From positions 1-52,280 of the forward strand of contig DAHUZI010000103.1 of the NCBI GenBank assembly GCA_027306595.1: a stretch of DNA of 52,280 nucleotides, written 5' to 3'. The notes under the pieces are model-generated. The model made no database searches, had not been told where the DNA came from, and saw only the letters and a list, made by a program, of their open reading frames with translations. This DNA is from Candidatus Dormiibacterota bacterium (GTDB lineage: Bacteria > Chloroflexota > Dormibacteria > Aeolococcales > Bog-877). Of the stretch, positions 7,075 through 14,689 are shown one piece after another. The translations under genes were made by a program, and so were the position numbers. Numbering within the stretch: the stretch's first letter is position 1; every line of letters begins with the position of its first letter.

Positions 7075-7848
7075 ATGCCCAACACCCGCGCCGCCACGCC
7101 CGTCTTCGACGTCGACACCTCCGAGTTCCAGGTCCGGGTCATCGACCGCTCCCGGGCCGTGCCGGTGGTCGTCGACTTCTGGGCGACCTGGTGTGCCCCT
7201 TGCCGCACGCTCGGCCCCACGCTGGAGCGGGCCGTCCTCGCCCGCGCCGGCGCGGTGGAGCTGGCCAAGGTCGACACCGACCGCAACCCCGACCTCGCCC
7301 AGGCCTTCGGGATCCGGGGGATTCCGGCGGTGAAGGCCTTCCGCGACGGGCGGGTCGTGGCGGAGTTCGTCGGCGCCCAGCCCGCCCCGATGGTGGAGCG
7401 CTTCCTCGACCGGGTGGTCCCCTCGGAAGCGGACCGGCTCGCCGCTGGCGGATCGGAGGCCGACCTCCGGCAGGCGCTGGAGGCCGACCCCTCCCACGTC
7501 GGCGCGCGCCGCCAGCTGGCCTACCTCCTCCTGCGCGACGGCCGACCGGCGGACGCCCTCGAGGTGGCGAAGGCCGCTCCGCATGATCGCCTCTGCGACG
7601 GGTACGCGGCCTGGGCGGAGCTCGCCCAGCCCGTCGGCGACGATCCCGAGGTCGAATCGCTGATCGAGAAGCTGGCCGCGGACGACTGGGCGGAGGCGAG
7701 CGAGGGCGCCATCGCCCTGGTCCGCGCCCGTGCCGGTGCCGTACGGGATCAGGCGCGGCGGGTGGCGATCCTCTGCCTCGAACAGCTCGGTCCCGCCGAC
7801 CCGCGCACCGCGGCCGGCCGGCAGCAACTCGCCGCCGCCCTCTACTAG
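7075..7848 (+). CDS. Thioredoxin-TPR protein, YbbN/CnoX-like
   Basis: Residues 10-110 form a thioredoxin fold with the active site WCAPC (Cys40 and Cys43) and the cis-Pro region GIRGIPAVKAF. The C-terminal ~130 residues (EADLRQALEADPSHVGARRQLAYLLL onward) are TPR-like helices. This two-part architecture and the 257-aa length match YbbN/CnoX, a holdase that protects substrates from oxidation and hands them to GroEL or DnaK. Unlike E. coli YbbN, which lacks the second cysteine, this copy has a full CxxC and may be redox-active. It is cytoplasmic, with no signal peptide. Confidence 0.88.
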   Translation: MPNTRAATPVFDVDTSEFQVRVIDRSRAVPVVVDFWATWCAPCRTLGPTLERAVLARAGAVELAKVDTDRNPDLAQAFGIRGIPAVKAFRDGRVVAEFVGAQPAPMVERFLDRVVPSEADRLAAGGSEADLRQALEADPSHVGARRQLAYLLLRDGRPADALEVAKAAPHDRLCDGYAAWAELAQPVGDDPEVESLIEKLAADDWAEASEGAIALVRARAGAVRDQARRVAILCLEQLGPADPRTAAGRQQLAAALY

Positions 7849-7954
7849 GCAGCCGCCCCCCCGCGCTGAGGGGTCGTCCGGCCGGGTGCCAGCCTAGTGC
7901 CGGCGGGCTCGCTGGCGCGAATTCTCCGTCCTGGGCGCGTCGCCCGCGCCCGGC

Positions 7955-7983
7955 TTGCGTGCCCCGAGTGCCGCTGCTATGCT
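7955..7983 (+). promoter_or_regulatory. Promoter of the liv-type operon
   Basis: TTGCGT (7955-7960) and TATGCT (7978-7983) are separated by exactly 17 bp, with TGC just before the -10. The predicted leader is about 175 nt and includes the stem GGGCGC (8074-8079) with GCGCCC (8091-8096). I see no known riboswitch or attenuator. The rest of the 7849-8164 gap holds nothing else recognisable. Confidence 0.55.
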
Positions 7984-8164
7984 GCTCCCCACTGCGGTAG
8001 GTTGGAAGCCCTATCCGTGATGCGGAGACCGGCCACAGGATGCGAGGGGCGTGCGGGCCGACGGGGCTGGATCGGGCGCGTGCTGACAGTGCGCCCCCTG
8101 GTGCTTGCGGCTGCGGACCACGGGGTGGCGTCCTGAGGGACGGCCGAGGACAAGGGGAGGCCCA

Positions 8165-9472
8165 ATGAGCACCATCAGGCGTCGTGTGACCCTTGCGCTG
8201 GCTGGCGTCGGCGTCGTGGCAGCGACCGTCATCGCGGCGGGCCCCGCAGCGGCCCGACTCGTCCCCGCCGCCTCGTCGAGCACGATCAGCGTTGGCGTGG
8301 TGGCTCCCTTCACGGGCCCCGCGGCCGAGTTCGGCCAATTGCTGAGTGTCCCCTGCTACGTCGGCACCGCCCTCATCAATCGCGCCGGAGGCGTGCTCGG
8401 CAGCACGCTGAAGTGCGTCCCGGTCGATGACACCGGCGATCCGGCCGACGCCGTCCCGAACGTGACCAAGGCCATCGCCACCACATCCAACTTCCAGATG
8501 GCTATCGGGCTCGAGACCAACACTGCCGCCACCACCATCCCGCTGCTGAGCCGGGCCAAGATCCCCTTCTTCACCACCAACGGGTTGGTCTCGTACAACC
8601 ACACCACGGATCCCTACTTCTGGCGCGCGACGCCGGCCGACAATGCCAATGGCGCCGCCTTCGTGGCCTTTGCCGCCCATCGGGGCTGGCGGCGGATCGC
8701 GGTCATCTTCGAGAACACCGCCAGCAACGAGGCGAACCTCCCTGGGGTGATGGCCGCCATCCCGAAGGAGAACGCCAGAGCGGTCATCAACCTGTCGATC
8801 CCGGGCGACTCATCCTCCTACTCCAGCGTCGTCGAACGGGTCTTGGCCGCCCATCCGCAGGTCCTGATCTTCTCAGCCGATCCCCAGACCACGGCCACCT
8901 TCCTGTCCGAATACCAGCAGCTCAACCACAACTCGGTGCCGCCCATGATCACGGCCACCGAGTCGCTCACCCCCGACTTCTACGACACCGTCTCGAAGGT
9001 GATCGGCACCAGCTACATCACCCATCACCTCTACCTGGTCGGAGCCTACTTCAGCACCCGATCTGTGGCCTACAAGGTGTACGCCAAGGAGGCATACGCC
9101 AACCCGCTCACCCACAAGCTGGCGAGCACCATCCTGGCCGTCGGTCCGCCGGCATCCGCCTACGACGGTCTCAACATCATGGCCCTGGCCATGCTGATGG
9201 CCCACAGCACGAAGGGTTCGGTGTATGACCGGTACATCACCCAGGTGGTGTCCAAGAAGCCCGGGGCGGTCGTGGTCCAATCGTTCGCCGCCGGCAAGCG
9301 TGCCCTGGCGGCCGGGCGCAAGATCCAATACGAGGGCGTGGTGGGCGCGATCACCTTCAATCGCTACCACAATTTCGCCGGATCCTTCGCGGTCAACGTC
9401 TTCCGCCCGAGCAAGGCCGGGGTGCTGGTCTACGTGATTCCCGGCGCCGAAGTCTCCCGCCTGCTCGGGTGA
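8165..9472 (+). CDS. livK: ABC transporter substrate-binding protein, LivK type
   Basis: This 435-aa exported binding protein feeds the permeases encoded next. A Sec signal peptide covers about residues 1-31 (basic RRR, hydrophobic LALAGVGVVAATVIAA, AxA before the mature part). There is no lipobox. The mature protein opens with ISVGVVAPFTGPAAEFG, typical of the branched-chain amino-acid / amide / urea / aromatic-acid binding family (periplasmic binding type I). AAGGGGAGG precedes the ATG. The ligand cannot be read from sequence; the ThDP enzyme and hydrolase at the end of the operon suggest a carboxylic acid or ester rather than leucine. Confidence 0.9.
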   Translation: MSTIRRRVTLALAGVGVVAATVIAAGPAAARLVPAASSSTISVGVVAPFTGPAAEFGQLLSVPCYVGTALINRAGGVLGSTLKCVPVDDTGDPADAVPNVTKAIATTSNFQMAIGLETNTAATTIPLLSRAKIPFFTTNGLVSYNHTTDPYFWRATPADNANGAAFVAFAAHRGWRRIAVIFENTASNEANLPGVMAAIPKENARAVINLSIPGDSSSYSSVVERVLAAHPQVLIFSADPQTTATFLSEYQQLNHNSVPPMITATESLTPDFYDTVSKVIGTSYITHHLYLVGAYFSTRSVAYKVYAKEAYANPLTHKLASTILAVGPPASAYDGLNIMALAMLMAHSTKGSVYDRYITQVVSKKPGAVVVQSFAAGKRALAAGRKIQYEGVVGAITFNRYHNFAGSFAVNVFRPSKAGVLVYVIPGAEVSRLLG

Positions 9473-9505
9473 CGGAGGGGGGCCACCCGTGACCGTGGCC
9501 GACTG

Positions 9506-10393
9506 ATGTCGCTGTTCGTCGACGCGGTTGGCTTCGGCATCGCCTCGGGGGCGGTCATCGCCCTCGGGGCGGTGGGCTTCACGGTCCAGTTCGGCATCAG
9601 TAACGTCCTCAACATCACCTACGGCGCGCTCATGACCCTGGCGGCCTACCTCGGTCTGGTCCTGGTCGGCTGGCACCTGAGCGTGTGGCTGGCGCTGGTG
9701 GTCGTCGCGGTCGTGATCGGCGGGATCTCGGTTGCCTTCAACCGCGCCCTGGTGTCGCCCCTGGTCCAACGCGGCGCCAGCCCCTTCGGGCTGATCGTGG
9801 TCACGGTGGCCGCCGGCATCGTCCTCCAGTACGTCGTGACCGCGATCGCGGGGCCCCAGGCGCAGACCTACGGCGAACAGGGCAACTCGTCCATCGGGGT
9901 CCTCGGCATGACATTCTCGGTCGCCCAAGTGACGATCATCGCCATCACGGTCGTGGTCATGCTCGCCCTCCACCTCCTGCTGACCCGCACCCAACTGGGA
10001 CGGGCGATGCGTGCCACCGCCTCAAACCGCACCCTGGCGCGCAGCTGCGGCATCGCCACTGACCGGGTCAGCGACCTCGCCTGGCTCCTGTCAGGGATGC
10101 TGTGCGGGGCGGCCGGGGTCGCGCTCGCGATCACGGTCGTGTCCTTCGACTTCACCCTGGGGGCGACATTCCTCATCCCGATGATCGCGGCAGCGGTGCT
10201 CGGGGGAGTGGGGCAGCCGTATGGGGCGATGCTCGGCGGGCTGGTGGTCGGGCTGGTGACCCAGATCACGGGCGCACTCTGGGATCCCTCGTACCAGGAC
10301 GTCGTCGCTTTGGGTGTGCTGATCGTGATGCTGCTGGTGCGCCCCCGCGGCCTGTTCGGCGCGGCGTGGTCGGCGCGCCGGCTCCTGGCCTGA
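9506..10393 (+). CDS. livH: ABC transporter permease, LivH type
   Basis: This 295-aa inner-membrane permease has about eight hydrophobic segments. It opens with GFGIASGAVIALGAVGFTVQFG and NVLNITYGALMTLAAY, hallmarks of LivH (the G-A-x-x-A-L-x-A-x-G-x-T/L pattern followed by N-x-x-H/Y-G). The cytoplasmic coupling loop TQLGRAMRATASNRTLARSCGI contacts the ATPases. No good ribosome-binding site lies directly before the ATG; GGAGGGGGG is about 24 nt upstream, so the start may be imperfect. It pairs with the LivM-type protein to form the translocation channel. Confidence 0.92.
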   Translation: MSLFVDAVGFGIASGAVIALGAVGFTVQFGISNVLNITYGALMTLAAYLGLVLVGWHLSVWLALVVVAVVIGGISVAFNRALVSPLVQRGASPFGLIVVTVAAGIVLQYVVTAIAGPQAQTYGEQGNSSIGVLGMTFSVAQVTIIAITVVVMLALHLLLTRTQLGRAMRATASNRTLARSCGIATDRVSDLAWLLSGMLCGAAGVALAITVVSFDFTLGATFLIPMIAAAVLGGVGQPYGAMLGGLVVGLVTQITGALWDPSYQDVVALGVLIVMLLVRPRGLFGAAWSARRLLA

Positions 10394-10412
10394 AGCGGGC
10401 GGGGGAGGGCCG

Positions 10413-11438
10413 ATGGGGGCCGCCGGCTACTACGCCACGGTGCTGCTCGTCTACCTTGGCACCGACCTGCTCGCCGCCTGGGGCATGAACCTCGAGTTCG
10501 GGGTGGCGGGGGTGGCCAACCTCGCCTACATCGTGGTGATCGCGGCTGGCGCCTACACCTACGCGGTCTTCGCCCTGCCCCGCGCGACGGCCAACGGCGG
10601 TTTCCAGCAGTACATCCTCGGCCTCCACCAGTCATTCGCGGTGTCCGTCCTCGCCGCCGCGGTGGTGGGGGCGCTGGCCGGCATCCTGATCGGGCTGACT
10701 GGACTCAAGCGGCTGCGCCAGGACTACCAGGCGATGGTGATGCTGGTCGTCTCGCTGATCGCGGCCACGGTCATCGGGGCCGACACCGGGTTCCTCAACG
10801 GCGACATCGGCCTCAGCCTCATCCCCAATCCCTTCGCCAATCTCGCGCCCACCACCGCCAGCTGGGCGTACGTCGCCCTGGTCGCGCTCGCATGCCTGGT
10901 CGGGCTCGTGGTGATGCGCCGGTTCACGACTGGCCCGCTCGGCCGCACGCTGCGCGCGATGCGCGACGACGAGCACGCGGTGGCCGCCGCCGGGCACAGT
11001 GTCGTCAACCTGCGCCTCGTGGTCCAGGCGGTGGGCGGGGCCTTCGGCGGGGTCAGCGGGGCGCTGCTGGTCGCCTTCATCGGCGGTTGGTCCCCCGGCG
11101 CGTGGGCGTACGCCGAGACCCTCGCCATCCTCACCGCCGTGATCGTGGGCGGGATGGGCAACACCGCCGGCGTCAGCGCCGGCGCCTTCGTCGTCTACCT
11201 CCTGCTCCTCCAGGGCGTGCAGTTCCTGCCCCAGTTCGCCGCCCACCCAGGGCTCTCCGAGGACCTCGGCTGGATGGTGCTCGGCGGCCTCACCATCGCC
11301 TTCATCTGGCTGCGGCCCCAGGGGATCTTCCCCGAGCGGCGGCCACGCCTGGGAATCGCCCGGTTCGCGACGGCGGGGGCCCCACCCCCTAGGGAGGAGG
11401 CCGGGCTCGGGGGCGCAGCCGCCCCACCTGGTCCATGA
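10413..11438 (+). CDS. livM: ABC transporter permease, LivM type
   Basis: The 341-aa second permease subunit has roughly nine membrane segments. The family region GLTGLKRLRQDYQAMVMLVVSLI and the coupling loop TTGPLGRTLRAMRDDEHAVAAAGHSV are clear. The tail IWLRPQGIFPERRPR is typical of LivM, followed by a glycine/proline-rich C-terminus that overlaps the next gene by 4 nt. It is shorter than E. coli LivM (425 aa) because it lacks the extra N-terminal segments, as is common for homologues in other phyla. Confidence 0.92.
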   Translation: MGAAGYYATVLLVYLGTDLLAAWGMNLEFGVAGVANLAYIVVIAAGAYTYAVFALPRATANGGFQQYILGLHQSFAVSVLAAAVVGALAGILIGLTGLKRLRQDYQAMVMLVVSLIAATVIGADTGFLNGDIGLSLIPNPFANLAPTTASWAYVALVALACLVGLVVMRRFTTGPLGRTLRAMRDDEHAVAAAGHSVVNLRLVVQAVGGAFGGVSGALLVAFIGGWSPGAWAYAETLAILTAVIVGGMGNTAGVSAGAFVVYLLLLQGVQFLPQFAAHPGLSEDLGWMVLGGLTIAFIWLRPQGIFPERRPRLGIARFATAGAPPPREEAGLGGAAAPPGP

Positions 11439-12247
11439 CAGCCTCCGCGCCCGAGCCCGGCGGCGGGGCGCCGGATGCCGCCGGACGCCCCGGGCCGCTG
11501 CTCACGGTCGAGCGGCTCGCCAAGCAGTTCGGCGGAGTGCGGGCGGTGGATACCGTGGACTTTGCCGTGGATGCCGGGACGATCACCGGGCTCATCGGCC
11601 CCAACGGGGCTGGGAAGTCGACGGTCCTGTCGGTGGTCAGCGGCCAGCTGCCGCCCACCTCCGGCCGGGTCCGCTTCGCCGGCGCCGACGTGACCGGCCA
11701 GCCGATGCACCGGCTCGCCCGGCTCGGCGTGGTTCGCACCTTCCAGCTGGCCCGGGTCTTCGGAGGGCTGACGACTCTGGAGAACCTGGTGGTCGGCGTG
11801 CCCCAGCAACGGGGGCTCACCCCGCTCGGGATCCTCGGCGGGCGGCGCGTCTGGGGGCCGCAGGAGCGGACCCTCATCGACCGGGCCCGCCAGCTCCTGA
11901 CCACCTTCGGCATGGCCCACACGGCCGACGACCTCGCCCGCACCCTGAGCGGCGGCCAGCGGCGGGCAGTGGAGATCATGCGGGCGCTCATGATGCGGCC
12001 GCGGCTGCTCCTGCTCGACGAGCCGATGGCCGGCCTCAGCCCCAGCCTGACGCGCCGGCTGGAGGAGATCTTCCTCGAGCTGTGCACAACCGGCCTCGCG
12101 GTGCTCCTGGTCGAGCATGAGCTCGAGTCGGTGGAGCGGCTCTGCTCGAACGTGGTGGTGATGGCCAACGGGAGGGTCCTCGCCCAGGGGCGGATGGCCG
12201 ACCTTCGGACCCGGCGCGAGGTCCAGGACGCCTATGTCGTCGGCTGA
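11435..12247 (+). CDS. livG: ABC transporter ATPase, LivG type
   Basis: This 270-aa cytoplasmic ATPase hydrolyses ATP to drive uptake. Walker A is GPNGAGKSTV, the Q-loop follows near VVRTFQLARVFGGLT (a LivG trait), the signature is LSGGQRRAVEI, Walker B is LLLLDEPMAGL and the H-loop is VEHELESVERL. The C-terminal LAQGRMADLRTRREVQDAYVVG is the standard LivG end. It starts with an ATGA overlap on the permease gene. About 20 residues before LLTVERLAKQF are poorly conserved and may contain the true start slightly downstream. Confidence 0.94.
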   Translation: MTASAPEPGGGAPDAAGRPGPLLTVERLAKQFGGVRAVDTVDFAVDAGTITGLIGPNGAGKSTVLSVVSGQLPPTSGRVRFAGADVTGQPMHRLARLGVVRTFQLARVFGGLTTLENLVVGVPQQRGLTPLGILGGRRVWGPQERTLIDRARQLLTTFGMAHTADDLARTLSGGQRRAVEIMRALMMRPRLLLLDEPMAGLSPSLTRRLEEIFLELCTTGLAVLLVEHELESVERLCSNVVVMANGRVLAQGRMADLRTRREVQDAYVVG

Positions 12248-13007
12248 CGGGGCGGCCCCGCGCATCGCCCTCGCCGTGCGCGCCCTCGCGGCCGGCTACG
12301 GGGACCAGCCGGTCGTCGAGGGGGTCGACCTCGACGTGCCCCTGGGACAGGTGGTCGCCGTGGCCGGTCCCAACGGCGCCGGCAAGTCGACGCTGCTGAA
12401 GGCCATCCTCGGCATCGCCCGGCTGCTCGGTGGCCGGATCACCCTGGACGGCGCCGACGTCACCCGCCTGCCGCTGCAGAAGCTCGCCCGCCTCGGGGTC
12501 GGCTACGTGCCCCAGCTCGACGATGTCTTCGACGCCCTGCGCGTGCGCGAGAACCTCGAGATGGGCGGGTATCTGTGCACCCGGCGGGAGCGGGCGCAGC
12601 GATTCGATCGCACCCTGACCGTCTTCCCCCAGCTGACGCCCTTGCTGGAGCGCTACGTGGAGACGCTGAGCGGCGGGCAGCGCAAGATGACCGCGATCGC
12701 CCGGGTGCTGATGCTCGACCCCAAGATCCTGGTCCTCGACGAGCCGACCGCTGGCCTCTCGCCCGAGCTGTCGCGCATGGTCCTCCATGAGCAGGTGCGC
12801 GTCCTCGGCGATCTCGGCACGAGCGTGCTCCTCGTGGAGCAGAAGGCGGTCGCCGCCCTTGAGGTGTCCGACTGGGCGTACCTCATGGTGCGCGGCCGGG
12901 TGGTGATGTCGGCTCCGGCGGCCACGATCCTGGCGGACCCCAGCATGCGCGAAGTCTTCCTGGGCGGGGCCGGGACCGCCGCCGCGGTCGAGGGGGCGAG
13001 CCGGTGA
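12234..13007 (+). CDS. livF: ABC transporter ATPase, LivF type
   Basis: The 257-aa second ATPase pairs with the LivG-type subunit. Walker A is GPNGAGKSTLL, the Q-loop region GVGYVPQLDDVFDALRVREN is typical of LivF, the signature is LSGGQRKMTAIA, Walker B is ILVLDEPTAGL and the H-loop is VEQKAVAALEV. It overlaps livG by 14 nt and the following ThDP gene by 4 nt, so the enzyme genes downstream belong to the transporter operon. That tight coupling argues that the imported compound is the substrate of those enzymes or a precursor of it. Confidence 0.94.
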   Translation: MSSADGAAPRIALAVRALAAGYGDQPVVEGVDLDVPLGQVVAVAGPNGAGKSTLLKAILGIARLLGGRITLDGADVTRLPLQKLARLGVGYVPQLDDVFDALRVRENLEMGGYLCTRRERAQRFDRTLTVFPQLTPLLERYVETLSGGQRKMTAIARVLMLDPKILVLDEPTAGLSPELSRMVLHEQVRVLGDLGTSVLLVEQKAVAALEVSDWAYLMVRGRVVMSAPAATILADPSMREVFLGGAGTAAAVEGASR

Positions 13008-14661
13008 CCGTCGCCGACGCGTTCGTGGCGACGCTGGCGGCCCGGGGGATCGACACCGTCTTCGGCCTGCCGGGGTCGACCGAGGCGCCCCTTCTGGAGG
13101 CCATCCGGGCCGACGGGGGGCTCCGCTACGTCCTCGCGCTCCACGAGGGCGCGGCGGTCTCGATGGCCGATGGCTTCGCGCGGGCGCGGGGCCGGCCCGC
13201 GGTCGTCGGGCTGCACACGACGGTCGGGACCATGACGGGATGAGCCAGCTCTACAACGCCGCCCGAGACGGCACCCCGGTCGTCCTCACCGCCGGGCACA
13301 AGGACCGAGCGGTCCTCGCCGAGGACGGGTTCTGCGCGGTGCCCGACCTCGCCGCGCTCCTGCGCCCGTTCACGAAGATGGCCTGGCTGAGCCTGGCCGC
13401 CGACGCCGTCCCGGCCGACCTCGCCCGGGCCATCGACCGGGCCGCGGCCCCCCCGTCGGGGCCGACCTTCCTCGCCGTGCCGGAGGATCTGATGCGGGAG
13501 GCGGCGCCCGCGGACTGGACGCCCGCCGGGCTCCCCGGCGTCGTCCAGACGGCCCCACCCGCTGCGCCCGACCCCGCCTGGTCGGCCGAGGTGGCCCGGT
13601 GCCTCATGCGGGCTGAGCGACCGATCGCGGTGATCGGCACCCAGGCAGCCGGCGCCACCGGCGCCCTCCAGGCACTGGCGGCCGCCTTCGAGCTGCCGGT
13701 GCTCGCCGCCGACCTGACCGACCTGGGCCGGCTCACCTTCCCGGCCGACGATCCCCATGCCCTTGGGGTGTACGGGGATGAGCCGGCGCTCCTCGAGGGC
13801 TGCGATCTCGTCGTGGCGCTCGGCTGCCGCCTCTTCTTCCCGTTCGCGGAGCGCCTCAGGCCGCGGCTGCCGCTGGGAGCGTCGGTGGTCCACATCCATC
13901 CGGACCCCCAGGTGCTCGGCCGCAACCTGCAGGTGGCCTGGGCCGCGGCGGCCGACGTGGGGGCGGCCGCCCACGAGCTGGTGGCGGCGGCGATGGCGGC
14001 CGGCGGGCTGGGTGCGGCGGTGCGGGCAGCCCGCGCGGCGCGGCTCAGGCGCTGGCGGACAGCCCGCGACGATGCCCTCGGGCGGGAGCTGGAGGCATGC
14101 CGGGCGCGCCGGCCCCCGGCGGTCGCGGAGTGCGCGGCCGCGCTGGCCCGCGTCCTTCCCCCGGGGACGATCGTGGCGGACGAGGGGGTGCGCGCGTCCC
14201 GCCTCCTCTTCCGCCACGGCCGGGTGCCCCGTGAAGGGGCGGTCTGGCGCAGCAGCGGGGGCGCCCTCGGGTGGGGGGTCCCCTGCGCCATCGGCGCCAA
14301 GCTGGCGCAGCCCGACCGGCCGGTGGTGGCGGTGGTGGGGGACGGCAGCCTCCACTTCTCGGTGCAGGCGCTCTGGACGGCGGTCCAGCAGCGGGCCCCC
14401 CTGGTGGTGGTCGTCCTCGACAACGGCGGCTACCTCGCGGTCAAGCGCGCGGTCGAGGTTCATCTCGGGGTCCCGATCGATCCCCGCCTCCACCCCGGGA
14501 CCGAGATCCCGGGGCTCGACCACCTCGCAGTGGCGACCGGCTACGGCGCGAGGGCGACCCGGGTCACGAGTGCCGACGCCCTCGCCGAGGCGGTGGAGGC
14601 GGGGTTGCGCTCAGAGGCGGTCCACGTCGTGGTCGCGGAGGTCGAGCGGATCCGTCCGTAG
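13004..14661 (+). pseudogene. ThDP-dependent enzyme split by a frameshift
   Basis: Two frames, 13004-13243 (79 aa) and 13240-14661 (473 aa), together give one thiamine-diphosphate enzyme of about 550 aa, the usual length of acetolactate-synthase / benzoylformate-decarboxylase relatives. The first part holds the Pyr-domain start with catalytic Glu48 in LALHEGAAVSMADG. The second resumes at MSQLYNAARDGTPVVLTAGHKD, exactly the next family motif, and later has the cofactor site GDGSLHFSVQ...VVLDNGGY. A single missing base near 13239 (a C before ATGAGC) would restore one frame. The break also makes an ATGA overlap, so two coupled subunits are conceivable. The alternatives are a true mutation or an assembly error. 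Confidence 0.85.
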
Positions 14662-14689
14662 CCGGCGAGGCGACCGCAAGGAGGTGTGC

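Noticed and set aside
7849-8164. Possible riboswitch in the leader of the liv-type operon
   Set aside because: One simple stem is visible but no conserved riboswitch core; the promoter is supported, the riboswitch is not.
13757-14689. Open frame running through the ThDP gene into the CocE-like gene
   Set aside because: Before the ATG at 14690 the sequence is low-complexity Arg/Ser/Pro and out of frame with the ThDP enzyme; the perfect ribosome-binding site at 14678-14686 marks the true start.
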